64,000 nt of DNA from Reyranella sp. (GCF_017305915.1 NZ_JAFKJN010000016.1:280446-344445), one strand, 5' to 3'; shown: positions 8,285 through 17,401, counted from the stretch's first letter. Notes: a model not told the origin generated them from the letters alone. Program-made: numbers and translations.

Positions 8285-8856
8285 CGCGTCCAGGCGAGGC
8301 GGGTCGACACTGGCGGGCGCTCCTCGACGGCGCCGGCATAGCCGAAGCAGGTGATCTCCAGCCGGTTGCCGAACGGATCGTTGAAATAGATCGATGCCTG
8401 GCCCGGCGGGCCGAGCCGCAGCGGCCCCTCGATCGGCACGCCCTCGTCGGCAAGGCGGCGCTGCCACTTCGCCAGCTCGCGCGGAGGCACGGCGAAGGCG
8501 TAGTGCGGATGGCCGAGGTCTGGCGCCGGCTGGCCGGCGTGCTGCAGGAAGAGATCGACCCGCGTCGCGCCGCCGAGATAGACCGAGAGATGGTGCGTGC
8601 CCTCGCCGTTGTCGGGCGCCGGCAGGCGGCCGAAGCGCGCCAGCATCGCATCGTCGACCGTCATCATCAGGGCGCCGCCTAGCACGTCGCAATAGAAGCG
8701 CCGCGCCTCGGCGAGGTCGATCACGGCGATGGTGAGATGCTCCAGGCCGCGCAGCCGCGGCCGGCCGAGCGCCGACAGCACGCGGCGCAGCCGGACCGAC
8801 CAAATCCAGGCCTTGAACCCCAGGCCGATCAGGCTCAAGCGAAGGCGGCGCAACAT
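8281..8856 (-). CDS. VOC family (glyoxalase/dioxygenase-fold) protein
   Basis: 191 residues. A vicinal-oxygen-chelate module spans about 38-175: 'LEHLTIAVIDLAEARRFYCDVLG' at the start, a mid-domain HYAFAV strand and the closing 'ASIYFNDPFGNRLEI'. Possible metal ligands are His40 and the Glu of NRLEI. Members include glyoxalases, ring-cleavage dioxygenases and resistance proteins, so the reaction is undetermined. The basic N-terminal 35 residues precede the domain and could be amphipathic. It is first gene of the VOC-marR operon, probably repressed by that MarR protein. Confidence 0.88.
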   Translation of the reverse strand: MLRRLRLSLIGLGFKAWIWSVRLRRVLSALGRPRLRGLEHLTIAVIDLAEARRFYCDVLGGALMMTVDDAMLARFGRLPAPDNGEGTHHLSVYLGGATRVDLFLQHAGQPAPDLGHPHYAFAVPPRELAKWQRRLADEGVPIEGPLRLGPPGQASIYFNDPFGNRLEITCFGYAGAVEERPPVSTRLAWTR

Positions 8857-8874
8857 GGCAGGCCTCTACTTAGA

Positions 8875-8895
8875 TAACGTTAATTATTAACGTTA
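8875..8895. promoter_or_regulatory. probable MarR operator upstream of the VOC-marR operon
   Basis: TAACGTTAA (8875-8883) and its exact reverse complement TTAACGTTA (8887-8895) are separated by three bases. The site is strikingly AT-rich within GC-rich DNA and starts 19 bases upstream of the VOC start codon at 8856. An adjacent ACTTAAGT palindrome (8895-8902) may hold promoter elements. Size and symmetry suit a MarR-dimer site. Confidence 0.7.
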
Positions 8896-8940
8896 CTTAA
8901 GTAATTACCGGCACCCTGTCAACCCGCGTGAGGCGTTTCG

Positions 8941-9249
8941 TCAGACCGTGCGCGTCTCGCACATCAGCAGTTGCGCGCCGGCCTGGGCGAAGTTCTTGAG
9001 ATCGCCGGCGGTCGCCTGGCCTTCCGCCGAGGCGAAGGCGGCGCCGATCGCCGCCATCGAATCGAAGGTCAAGAGCGCGACCAGATGAAAGGGCGACGGT
9101 CCTTCGGGCGTCGCGACAGGCCCCTGGCTGACCTCGTATTTGCGCAGACCCGGGATTTTCTTCGCCAGCGGCACATGCTTGTTGAAGTAGTGCGCATCGA
9201 ACGCGGCCGGGTCCGAGGGCTTGTTGTAGAGGACCATCAAGGTTGCCAT
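8941..9249 (-). CDS. EthD-family small protein
   Basis: 102 residues of the EthD/dimeric ferredoxin-like barrel type: 'MVLYNKPSDPAAFDAHYFNKHVPLAKKIPGL' (split by family pattern into strand, FDAHY helix and HVPLAKKIPG) followed by a FHLVALLTFDS strand. EthD-like proteins are cofactor-independent small enzymes or accessory proteins. ATG at 9249 is preceded on the minus strand by GGGAGGG at good spacing, which favours it over longer starts. It stands alone, divergent from a secreted hydrolase at 9404. Confidence 0.85.
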   Translation of the reverse strand: MATLMVLYNKPSDPAAFDAHYFNKHVPLAKKIPGLRKYEVSQGPVATPEGPSPFHLVALLTFDSMAAIGAAFASAEGQATAGDLKNFAQAGAQLLMCETRTV

Positions 9250-9403
9250 GGCTGTCACCCTCCCTGTTGTCGATGCGCATGCTCCTAACGCAAGAAGCGG
9301 CGATCCATCAACCCCGCCGCCCTTGGCCCGGCCCGTACCCGGCGTAGTGAACGCTATTGGGCCGATGAAAAGGCAGACATAGTTGCCGCATCGGAGGCAA
9401 TTC

Positions 9404-10561
9404 ATGCCGGAGCAAAATCTGGGCTGCCTGAGGCGTGGAACGCAGCGCGCGATCGGCTCTGTCGCCGCGCTCCTGGCACTCGCGGCAGCGCCGGCGCTCG
9501 CCCAGCCGTCGATGGTTCCGGCGACGGTCGATGGCGCCACGGTCAAGCTGGCGACGATCACTCACAAGCCCGCGGGTGCCGGCCCCTTTCCCATCCTGAT
9601 CTTCCACCACGGCTCGACCGGACGCGGCACGGATCCCGGCATCTTCGCGCGGCCCTACGAGCCGATCTTCCTGGCCGACTGGTTCGTCGCGCGCGGTTGG
9701 GCCGTCGTGCTCCCGTCGCGCCGCGGCCGCGGCGGCTCGGAAGGCCTGTACGACGAAGGATTCGACATCGATCGGACCCGCGGCTACGCCTGCGACGACA
9801 ACCTGTCGATCAAGGGCTTCGATCGCGCCCTGCGCGACGCCGACGCGATCACCGCCGCGATCCTCGCCCTGCCGTTCGCCGATCGCGCCCGCTTCGTGGT
9901 CGGCGGCCAGTCGCGCGGCGGTATCCTGTCGATCGGCTGGAGCGGGCAGCGACCGGAGCTGCCGAAGGGGGTCCTGAACTTCGTCGGCGGCTGGCTGGGG
10001 TCGGGCTGCGGCTACTCCGCCAAGGTGAACGCCGAGCTGTTCAAGCGCGGCGCGGCCTTCAAGTCGCCCACGCTCTGGCTGTACGGGGACAAGGATCCGT
10101 TCTACCCGCTCAGCCACTCACGGGGCAGCTTCGAGACCTTCAGGAATGCCGGCGGCAACGGCAGCTTCAACGAGTACACGCTGCCCGACGGCGTGAGCGG
10201 CCATTCCGTCGTTTCCTACCCGCAGCTCTGGGAAGCGACCATGGAGCGATATCTCGCCGAGCGCGGCCTGCCGGCGAAGCACACCTACCGCCCGCTGACC
10301 GACGACGAGATCAAGGCGCGGTTCGTCGGCAAGACGGTCGACTGGCGCGGCGGCCTCAGGGCGGACTACCGGACGGACGGCAGCTACGAGGTGGTCGTCG
10401 AGAGCAGGCCTTCCTCCAAGGGCAAGTACGCCATCGCCAACGGGCAGATTTGCGTCACGTTCGACGACGGCCGCTCGCGCTGCGACAAGATCAACGTCGA
10501 CAGCCGCGGCCTGTTCATGATCACGGCCACCGGCGCCAAGTTCTACGGCGTGCCGCGTTAG
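9404..10561 (+). CDS. secreted alpha/beta hydrolase (dienelactone hydrolase-like)
   Basis: 385 residues. The N-terminus carries an export signal ending AAPALAQ. The alpha/beta hydrolase core shows an oxyanion strand (ILIFHHGSTGRG), a 'GWAVVLPSRRGRGGSEG' strand, the nucleophile elbow GGQSRGG (Ser), an acid in 'LYGDKDPFYP' and a likely catalytic His in GVSGHSVV. A roughly 80-residue C-terminal extension with two Cys (ICVTFDDGRSRC) could form a disulfide in the periplasm. ATG 9404 is preceded by GGAGG (9392-9396). The stop codon overlaps the stop of the convergent molybdenum hydroxylase gene. Confidence 0.85.
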   Translation: MPEQNLGCLRRGTQRAIGSVAALLALAAAPALAQPSMVPATVDGATVKLATITHKPAGAGPFPILIFHHGSTGRGTDPGIFARPYEPIFLADWFVARGWAVVLPSRRGRGGSEGLYDEGFDIDRTRGYACDDNLSIKGFDRALRDADAITAAILALPFADRARFVVGGQSRGGILSIGWSGQRPELPKGVLNFVGGWLGSGCGYSAKVNAELFKRGAAFKSPTLWLYGDKDPFYPLSHSRGSFETFRNAGGNGSFNEYTLPDGVSGHSVVSYPQLWEATMERYLAERGLPAKHTYRPLTDDEIKARFVGKTVDWRGGLRADYRTDGSYEVVVESRPSSKGKYAIANGQICVTFDDGRSRCDKINVDSRGLFMITATGAKFYGVPR

Positions 10562-12822
10562 GCGCTGCGTCGCAGCGCTTTCCAGATCTTCTCCGGCGTC
10601 GCCGGCATGTCGAGGTGCTTCACGCCCGCCGGCTCGAGCGCGTCGAGCAGCGCCGCCATCACGGTCTGCGGTGCGGCGATGCAGCCGGCCTGGCCCGAGC
10701 CCTTGACGCCGAGCGGATTGGCGTCGGTCGGCCGCTCGACCAGCGCAATGTCGAAGGCCGGCAGGTCATCGGCGCGCGGCAAGGCGTAGTCGGTGAGCGA
10801 GCCGCTCAGGAGCTGGCCCGACTCCGGGTCGTAGACGGTGTGCTCCAGCAGCGCCTGGCCGATGCCCTGCGCCACGCCGCCCTGCACCTGGCCTTCGGTC
10901 AGCATCGGGTTGATCAGCCGCCCGTAGTCGTCGATCGCGGTATAGCGCACCAGGGTCGCCGCGCCGGTCTCGGGATCGACCTCGATCTCGGCGACATGGC
11001 AGCCGCTGGGGAAGGTGAAGACGTCGGTCATGTTCATCACGTGCTCGCCCAGCGCCGCACCGCTTTCGCGCGCGATGCTGAGCAGCTCGATACGCCGCTC
11101 GCTGCCGCGCACGCTGAAGGCGCCGGCGTCGAGCACCAGCTCGGCTTCGCTCGCCTGCAGGAGACGGGCCGCGGTCGTGCGCGCCCGGGCGAGCGTGGCG
11201 TCCATCGCCTTGACCACGGCCGCGCCGCCCATGTGCATCGAGCGCGCACCGCCATGGCCCGCACCGCTCTTCACCTTCAGCGTGTCGGCCTGCACGTAGC
11301 GGATCGTCTCGATCGGCAGGCCGAGCCGCTCGGCGGCGATCTGGGCGAAGGCGGTCTCGTGGCCCTGCCCGTTCGATTCGGTGCCGACCGCGACGGTCAC
11401 GCGGCCGTCGGTCTCGAAGCGCACCTCGGCGCCCTCGTTGGGCGCGCCGCGCGAGGTCTCGAGGAAGCAGGCGATGCCGAGCCCCAGCAGTTTGCCGCGC
11501 GCCTTGGCCTCGGTACGGCGGGCGACGAAGCCCGCGACGTCGGCCTGCGCGACGGCCCGGTCGAGATTGTCGACGAAGCCGCCCGAATCGATCGTCAGGC
11601 CCATCGCCGTCTTGTGCGGGAACGACGCGATCAGGTTCTTGCGCCGCAGCTCTGCCGGATCGAAGCCCAGCGTGCGCGCGGCGGCCTCGATGCAGCGCTC
11701 GGTAATGTAGTTGGCCTCGGGCTTGCCGGCGCCGCGATAGGCGTCGACCGGCACGGTATTGGTGAAGGCGCCGCGCACGTCGACCGCGATCGCCGGGATG
11801 TCGTAGACGCCGCCATGCGCCGTCGAGGCCGCGACCGCCGCCGCCCCCGGCCCGTTGCCCGAGAGATAGGCGCCGTGATTGGCCACCATCTCGATGTCGA
11901 GCGCGAGGAAGCGGCCGTCCGCGGCGAGGCCGAGCCGCGCTGTGGCGAAGATGTCCCGGCCCTGCGCGCTGGCGACGAAGTCCTCGGTGCGGTCGGCCTC
12001 CCAGCGCACCGGCTGGCCGAGCCGGCGAGCCGCCCACAGCAGCAGGATCCATTCGGGATAGAGGAAGTTCTTGGTGCCGAAGCCGCCGCCGACATCGGGC
12101 GCATGCAGGTGGAAGCGGTCGGGCGGCAGCTTGAACACGAACTCGGCGAGCTGGCGGCGGATGCCGTGCAGGCCCTGCCCCGTCAGCTCGAGGTCGAAGC
12201 TGTCGGTCGCGGAGTCATAGCGCGCAATGCCGGCGCGCGTCTCGACCGGCGCCACGACGACGCGATTGTTCATCACCTCGATCTCGACGATGTGCGCGGC
12301 CTGCTTCATCGCTGCCGCAGCGGCGGCGGCATCGCCCTTCTGGATGTGAAAGGCGGTGTTGTGCGGCGCCTGCGGCCAGAGTTGCGGGGCGCCATCGACC
12401 AGCGCGGCGCGGCCATCGACGACGGCCGGCAGCGCCTCGTACTCGACCTCGACTAGCTCGGCGGCCTCGCGCGCGATCTCGGTCGAGTCAGCGACGACGA
12501 AGGCCACCGGATCGCCGACATGGCGCACGCGCTCGACCGCCAGGGCAAAGCGCGGCGGCACGATCAGCGGCGACACCGCGGCCATGCAGGGCATCGGACC
12601 GAGGCCTGCGAGATCGGCCGACGTGAACACGCCGCGCACGCCGTCGAGGCCTGTCGCCGCGGTCGTGTCGAGCCGCTTGATCAGCGCATGGGCGTGCGGC
12701 GAGCGCAGGACGTGGCCCCACAGCGCCCCGAGACAGGCGATGTCGGCGAGGTAGCGGCCGCGGCCGGTCAGGAAGCGGAAGTCCTCGAGGCGCCGGACGG
12801 ATCGGCCGATATACGGGCTCAT
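10558..12822 (-). CDS. xanthine dehydrogenase-family molybdopterin-binding (large) subunit, orphan
   Basis: 754 residues of the CoxL/XdhB-like molybdenum hydroxylase family: an N-terminal 'a/b hammerhead' domain (IGRSVRRLEDFRFLTGRGRY) and molybdopterin-binding segments including GGGFGTK, the AYRGAGKPEANY loop and TESNGQGHETAFAQIAAERLG. The CO-dehydrogenase signature AYRCSFR is absent, so this is not form I CODH. The small [2Fe-2S] and FAD subunits usually encoded alongside are missing from the window. At the position where the family usually has the catalytic Glu (GxGE), this protein reads GSGQAG (Gln711). The substrate is unknown. The start ATG at 12822 is close to the family norm. Confidence 0.88.
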   Translation of the reverse strand: MSPYIGRSVRRLEDFRFLTGRGRYLADIACLGALWGHVLRSPHAHALIKRLDTTAATGLDGVRGVFTSADLAGLGPMPCMAAVSPLIVPPRFALAVERVRHVGDPVAFVVADSTEIAREAAELVEVEYEALPAVVDGRAALVDGAPQLWPQAPHNTAFHIQKGDAAAAAAAMKQAAHIVEIEVMNNRVVVAPVETRAGIARYDSATDSFDLELTGQGLHGIRRQLAEFVFKLPPDRFHLHAPDVGGGFGTKNFLYPEWILLLWAARRLGQPVRWEADRTEDFVASAQGRDIFATARLGLAADGRFLALDIEMVANHGAYLSGNGPGAAAVAASTAHGGVYDIPAIAVDVRGAFTNTVPVDAYRGAGKPEANYITERCIEAAARTLGFDPAELRRKNLIASFPHKTAMGLTIDSGGFVDNLDRAVAQADVAGFVARRTEAKARGKLLGLGIACFLETSRGAPNEGAEVRFETDGRVTVAVGTESNGQGHETAFAQIAAERLGLPIETIRYVQADTLKVKSGAGHGGARSMHMGGAAVVKAMDATLARARTTAARLLQASEAELVLDAGAFSVRGSERRIELLSIARESGAALGEHVMNMTDVFTFPSGCHVAEIEVDPETGAATLVRYTAIDDYGRLINPMLTEGQVQGGVAQGIGQALLEHTVYDPESGQLLSGSLTDYALPRADDLPAFDIALVERPTDANPLGVKGSGQAGCIAAPQTVMAALLDALEPAGVKHLDMPATPEKIWKALRRSA

Positions 12823-12866
12823 GCGCCGTATCTTGCGCACCCGCGCAGCCGTGTCACGCTCCCAGC

Positions 12867-14270
12867 CTAGGGAATCTCGTAGACCGCGACGTCGCCCGCC
12901 ACGCCGCGCACCGCGCGTTGCTCGGCCGTCGGGTTCAGGCCGCCGGCACGCAGGATCGCAGCGGCCTCGGGATGCTTCACGACCGGCGCCGTCGTCAGGA
13001 TCGAGCGCGCGTCGGCCAGGCCCTGGACGCGCGATGCGATGTTCACGGTCTGGCCGAAATAGTCCTGGCGCTCGTTCAGGTTCACGGCGAGGCACGGGCC
13101 TTCATGGAGGCCGATCTTGAGCAGCAGGTCGCCGGTGTTGGCGCGGCGGTTGAGGTCGTCCATCGCCTCGCGCATCTTGAGCGCCGCGGAGAGGCCGCGG
13201 TCGGGCGTGGGGAACGTCGCCATGACCGCATCGCCGATGGTCTTGACCACCGCGCCGCCTTCGTCGGCCACGATCTCGTTCAGCACCTTGAAATGCGTCT
13301 GCACCAGGTCGAACGCCACGAGGTCGCCGACCCGTTCGTAGAGGTCGGTCGAGCCCTTGAGGTCGGTGAACAGGAAGGTGAGGCTGGTGATCTTGAGCCG
13401 CTGGTCGATCTCGAGCGTGTCGGTGCGGTAGAGGTCGCGGAACGTCTGGTTGGTGAGCAGGCGCTTGGCGGTCAGGAACGGCCGGCGCCGCCCCATCAGG
13501 TCGTGCATCTCGTGTCCGGAGATCCAGAGGCCGGGCAGCACGCGCTCGCGCGAGCGGTTGTCGAGGGTGATGCGCAGGGGGCCGGGCGGCAGCTCGGTCG
13601 TCTCGGTCGGCGCCTTGACCTTGCTGTAGGCGATCGAGGTCGTACGGCGCTCGGCCGTCGGCTCGCCCTTCACCTGGAAGAAATGCGCGGCATGCGTCAT
13701 CGGATCGAACAGGACGATCTCGCCGGGGGGAAGCTGCAGCGACACCTGCGCCTTCTCGCCCGCCGGCAGCTCGATGGCGTCGAGCATGATCCTGTCCATG
13801 CGCTGCAGGTAATCGTCCGGCAGGTCGACGCCGGAGCCGAAGAAGAGCTGGCGGAGATACTCGTGGAACGACAGCTCATCGGGTGAATGCGCCGCGATGT
13901 GCCGCACGCGCGGCGAGACGGTGAAGGTGACCTCGACGGTCTCGTCCAGCGTGGGCTCGTAGCCGGCGTTGCAGAAGGCGCAGTACTCCTGGTTGCGCAC
14001 GCTCTTCAGCGACGCGCCGGCATCGAGCACGCCGCTGCAGCTCGGACAAAGAACGTTCCATGACAGCTCGAACAGGCCGAGCCGCGCGGCATGGAGGAAG
14101 GCGCTGATGACCCTTTGCTCACTGAGGCCATGGCGGGCCGCGAAGGCCAGGACGTTGATGCGGCAGAGGTCGCGGTCCGGGGCCTCGCGCACCAGGCGCT
14201 CGATGGCGGCGACCGTATCGGCGTCGGCCGATTGCCGCAGGGTTGCGAACAGGGGGTCGGCTTCGCTCAT
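12867..14270 (-). CDS. class III adenylate/guanylate cyclase with N-terminal DUF5939-type region
   Basis: 467 residues. The N-terminal ~270 residues include a zinc-ribbon-like pair (CPSC ... CAFC) and resemble the region annotated DUF5939 in other cyclases. The C-terminal catalytic domain has both metal Asp residues (FTDLKGST and KTIGDAVMA), the substrate Lys in VVKTIGD, and the transition-state Asn/Arg in GQTVNIASR, so it should be active. No membrane segments are seen, so it is cytosolic. The product is probably cAMP, but nucleotide choice is inferred. ATG at 14270 is preferred because the longer version adds an unconserved basic tail. It is divergent from the GST at 14388. Confidence 0.92.
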   Translation of the reverse strand: MSEADPLFATLRQSADADTVAAIERLVREAPDRDLCRINVLAFAARHGLSEQRVISAFLHAARLGLFELSWNVLCPSCSGVLDAGASLKSVRNQEYCAFCNAGYEPTLDETVEVTFTVSPRVRHIAAHSPDELSFHEYLRQLFFGSGVDLPDDYLQRMDRIMLDAIELPAGEKAQVSLQLPPGEIVLFDPMTHAAHFFQVKGEPTAERRTTSIAYSKVKAPTETTELPPGPLRITLDNRSRERVLPGLWISGHEMHDLMGRRRPFLTAKRLLTNQTFRDLYRTDTLEIDQRLKITSLTFLFTDLKGSTDLYERVGDLVAFDLVQTHFKVLNEIVADEGGAVVKTIGDAVMATFPTPDRGLSAALKMREAMDDLNRRANTGDLLLKIGLHEGPCLAVNLNERQDYFGQTVNIASRVQGLADARSILTTAPVVKHPEAAAILRAGGLNPTAEQRAVRGVAGDVAVYEIP

Positions 14271-14387
14271 GGTGTGAAGGTAGTGCGCGCGGGGCCGTTC
14301 GCCCATCACGATTTATTGCGATAGGCCGGCTTATTGCGAGGGGAAGGCAGAGGCCGATAAGCTGACAACAACTGACGGAGGAATGCC

Positions 14388-15113
14388 ATGATCGATCTGC
14401 ATTACTGGCCGACGCCCAACGGCAAGAAGGTCACCATCCTGCTGGAAGAGCTCGGCATGCCCTACAAGATCATGCCGGTGAACATCGGCATGGGCGACCA
14501 GTTCACCGCCGAGTTCCTGGAGATGAATCCCAATCACCGCATGCCGGTGATGGTCGACCACGCGCCCAAGGACGGCGGCAAGCCGCTGGTCGTGTTCGAA
14601 TCGGGCGCGATCATGATGTATCTCGCCGAGAAGGCCGGGAAGTTCTATCCGCAGGACCTGCGGGCCAGGCACGAGGTCAACGAGTGGCTGATCTGGCAGA
14701 TGGCCAATCAGGGGCCGAAGAGCGGCGAGTGCGGCCACTTCCGCCGCGTCGACACCAAGGAGCACGGCGAGCAGGACTATGCGGTGCGCCGCTTCACCGA
14801 CGAGGTGAACCGCCTGTACGGCGTGCTCAACAACCGGCTCTACAAGCACGAGTATCTGGCGGGCGACCAGTACACGATCGCCGACATGATCTGCTACCCG
14901 TGGACCCTCAACTGGAAATTCCAGGGCCAGGACATCGAGGAGTTCAAGTACTTCAAGCGCTGGTTCGAGATGATGGGCGCGCGTCCGGCGGTGCAGAAAG
15001 GCATGGCGGCCGGCGCCGATCTCTCGGTCGACCGCGAGAAGCTGCCGCCCGAGGAGCAGGCCCGCATTCGCAAGATGCTCTACAACCAGCGCGCCCGTCC
15101 CGTGCCGGTCTAG
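14388..15113 (+). CDS. glutathione S-transferase family protein (YghU/Ure2-like)
   Basis: 241 residues. A thioredoxin-like N-terminal domain starts IDLHYWPTPNGKKVTILLEE and continues with NPNHRMPVMVD and ESGAIMMYLAEK, the glutathione-binding cis-Pro and Glu-Ser signature. A helical C-terminal domain follows, with the N-capping 'QYTIADMICYPW' motif. The sequence resembles nu-class proteins such as YghU and YfcG, which act as disulfide reductases rather than classical transferases. A purine-rich CTGACGGAGG lies just upstream of the ATG. Its stop overlaps that of the convergent phosphodiesterase. Confidence 0.92.
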   Translation: MIDLHYWPTPNGKKVTILLEELGMPYKIMPVNIGMGDQFTAEFLEMNPNHRMPVMVDHAPKDGGKPLVVFESGAIMMYLAEKAGKFYPQDLRARHEVNEWLIWQMANQGPKSGECGHFRRVDTKEHGEQDYAVRRFTDEVNRLYGVLNNRLYKHEYLAGDQYTIADMICYPWTLNWKFQGQDIEEFKYFKRWFEMMGARPAVQKGMAAGADLSVDREKLPPEEQARIRKMLYNQRARPVPV

Positions 15114-15937
15114 ACTGGGCCGTAAGCCCCCGGAAAATTCTCTATGTTGAGCGTCTCGACACCCGGCACACGCACCAGCTCGCTCCGGTGCGTGCCGTCG
15201 GGGCGCAGCGTGTGCTCGACGTAGCCGACTTCCTTGAGGCCGTAGCGCGGCTGGCGGCGGTCGGGAATCACGTAGCCGGTCGAGGTGCCCCAGACGTGGC
15301 GCGTCGACCCCGACCAGCTCTCGCGATACTGATGCACGTGGCCGCACACCACGAGCGCCGGCACGACCGCGCCGAACGCCGCGAGCAGCCGCTGACGCGG
15401 CTCGGGATGGACGAAGCGGCCGCCGATCTCCGTCTCATCAGGACTCTTGTCGAACATCGGCCGGTGCAGGAACAGCGCCAGGCTGCGCAGCCCGAGCCCC
15501 TCCATCGCGTGCGCAACCGCGCTCTCCTGTTCCGCCGCTTCGGGCAGATCGCTCCCCAGAAGCTGGGCGTTGATGCCCAGAATCCGCCAGCCCGGAATGT
15601 CGAACGACCACCAGTCGGGACCGAAATGCTTGAGGTAGCGCGCCCGCCGCACGGCATCGATCGTGTGCTCGCCCGGCGATGGACCGTAGGGGCTGTCGCC
15701 GAGATCGTGGTTGCCCGGGATGAAGCGCACCGGCAGGCCAAGCGCATCGTGCAGCAGGCGCGCCGCCGCGAGGTCGCTCTCCTGCGAGGCGCCGTCGAGG
15801 GTGATGTCGCCGGTGTTCAGCACCAGGTCCGGCTTGGCGCTGCGCAGCGCCTCGCCGATGCGCACGAAATTGTCGACGAAGAAGGGCTTGGATTCGCTGA
15901 GGTGGGTGTCGGAAATCTGGGCGATCCGGAAGGTCAT
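15110..15937 (-). CDS. calcineurin-like metallophosphoesterase (3',5'-cyclic nucleotide phosphodiesterase type)
   Basis: 275 residues with the metallophosphoesterase ladder: D-x-H in ISDTHL, GD in LNTGDITLDG, GNHD in FIPGNHDLGD and GHxH in VVCGHVHQYRE. This arrangement is that of class III cyclic-nucleotide phosphodiesterases (CpdA type) and related phosphatases, so cAMP removal is plausible. A class III cyclase is encoded about 1 kb away (12867-14270), though the genes are not in one operon. The protein is soluble with no signal peptide. It converges on the GST gene with a 4-base stop overlap (CTAG). Confidence 0.88.
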   Translation of the reverse strand: MTFRIAQISDTHLSESKPFFVDNFVRIGEALRSAKPDLVLNTGDITLDGASQESDLAAARLLHDALGLPVRFIPGNHDLGDSPYGPSPGEHTIDAVRRARYLKHFGPDWWSFDIPGWRILGINAQLLGSDLPEAAEQESAVAHAMEGLGLRSLALFLHRPMFDKSPDETEIGGRFVHPEPRQRLLAAFGAVVPALVVCGHVHQYRESWSGSTRHVWGTSTGYVIPDRRQPRYGLKEVGYVEHTLRPDGTHRSELVRVPGVETLNIENFPGAYGPV

Positions 15938-15970
15938 GGGCCGAGCGTAGGGTTGCTGTGTTGCAGAACC

Positions 15971-17401
15971 CTAACGGAGCGATGACAGCGGCGGTGCGAC
16001 ATCTTCGAGCGATTTGCACTCCGCGGCGACGCCCAGCCGCAGCTCGACCAGCGCCGCGACCACCATCAGTGCGGCCCCGAGGAAGTAGCCATACACGATG
16101 TCGTGGCGGCCGCCGCCCTCGATCAGCACACCGAACAGCCAAGGTCCGCCGACGCCGCCCAGCAGGGTGCCGAAGGCATAGAACAGCGCGATGGTCAGCG
16201 CGCGAATCTCCAACGGGAAGCATTCGCCGACCGTGAGGTAGGCGGCACTCGCCGCCGCCGAGGCGAAGAAGAAGACGACGGTCCACAGAGCCGTCTGCGT
16301 CGTGGCCGTCAACAGCTCCATCTGGAAGAGCTGGCCGGTGACGGCGAGCATCGCACCCGCCAAGCTGTAGGTGATGGCGATCATCGGCTTGCGGCCCAAG
16401 CTGTCGAACAGCGGGCCGAGCAGCACTGGCCCGAGGAAGTTGCCCAAAGCGAAGGGCAGGATGTAGAGGCCGACCTTGTCGGCTTCGATGCCGTAGAAGA
16501 TGGTCAGCACCAGCGCGTAGGTGAAGAAGATCGCGTTGTAGATGAACGCCTGCGAGGCCATCAGCACCAGGCCGAGCGCGGTGCGGTCGGGATAGTGCTT
16601 CAAGAGCGTGCGCGCGACCGAGGCCATTGTCAGCCGATGCGGCTCGCCGAGCGACAGCTTGGGCTCGTAGGCCGGCAGCTCCTTGTGGCCGTCCTTCATG
16701 ACGCGCGCCTCGATCTCCTCGACCACGCGGCGCGCCTCGCCTTCCTGGCCGTGGATCATCAGCCAGCGCGGGCTCTCCGGCAGGAAGCGGCGCAGGTAGA
16801 GGATGAACAGGCCGAGGATGGCGCCGCTGCCGAAGGCAATGCGCCAGCCCCAGTCGGGTCCGAACAGGTTGGGATCGAGCAATGGCACCGAGACCAGCGC
16901 GCCGACCGCGGCGCCGACCCAGAAGCTGCCGTTGATCGCGAGGTCGGTGCGGCCGCGCAGCCGCGCCGGGATCAGCTCCTGGATCGCCGAGTTGATCGCC
17001 GAATATTCGCCGCCGATGCCCGCGCCGGTGAGGAAGCGGAAGAACAGGAAGCTCTCGAAGTCCCACGACAGCGCCGTCGCCGCGGTGGCGATCAGGTAGA
17101 CGCCGAGCGTGACGTTGAACAGCTTCTTGCGGCCCAGCCGATCGGTGAGGTGGCCGAAGAACAGCGCGCCCAGAACCGCACCGATCAGATAGGCGCTGCC
17201 GGTCAGGCCGACCTGCTCGGCGGTGAGATGGAGCCGTGGGCTGGTCTGCAGAGCCGCTGCGACGGAGCCCGCGAGGGTGACCTCGAGCCCGTCGAGGATC
17301 CAGGTGATGCCGAGCGCCGCCACGACCAGCCGGTGGAATCCGCTCCACGGCAGCCGGTCGAGCCGGGCCGGGACGTCTGTCAGGGTGCTGCCGGGGGCCA
17401 T
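15971..17401 (-). CDS. MFS transporter (sugar/organic-acid porter type)
   Basis: 476 residues with 12 predicted membrane helices. Diagnostic MFS motifs are present: FGHLTDRLGRKK between helices 2 and 3, RFLTGAGIGGEYSAINS in helix 4, and a second-half DSLGRKPMI loop. The central cytoplasmic loop is about 60 residues long, as in sugar and aromatic-acid porters. The substrate is not identifiable. ATG 17401 is used; a GTG at 17422 would add seven residues, and neither has a strong ribosome site. It is 33 bases from the phosphodiesterase gene and could share its transcript. Confidence 0.88.
   Translation of the reverse strand: MAPGSTLTDVPARLDRLPWSGFHRLVVAALGITWILDGLEVTLAGSVAAALQTSPRLHLTAEQVGLTGSAYLIGAVLGALFFGHLTDRLGRKKLFNVTLGVYLIATAATALSWDFESFLFFRFLTGAGIGGEYSAINSAIQELIPARLRGRTDLAINGSFWVGAAVGALVSVPLLDPNLFGPDWGWRIAFGSGAILGLFILYLRRFLPESPRWLMIHGQEGEARRVVEEIEARVMKDGHKELPAYEPKLSLGEPHRLTMASVARTLLKHYPDRTALGLVLMASQAFIYNAIFFTYALVLTIFYGIEADKVGLYILPFALGNFLGPVLLGPLFDSLGRKPMIAITYSLAGAMLAVTGQLFQMELLTATTQTALWTVVFFFASAAASAAYLTVGECFPLEIRALTIALFYAFGTLLGGVGGPWLFGVLIEGGGRHDIVYGYFLGAALMVVAALVELRLGVAAECKSLEDVAPPLSSLR

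Noticed and set aside
9697..12456. 919-codon plus-strand frame
   Set aside because: Antisense shadow of the molybdenum hydroxylase gene; basic, repetitive composition typical of high-GC opposite-strand frames.
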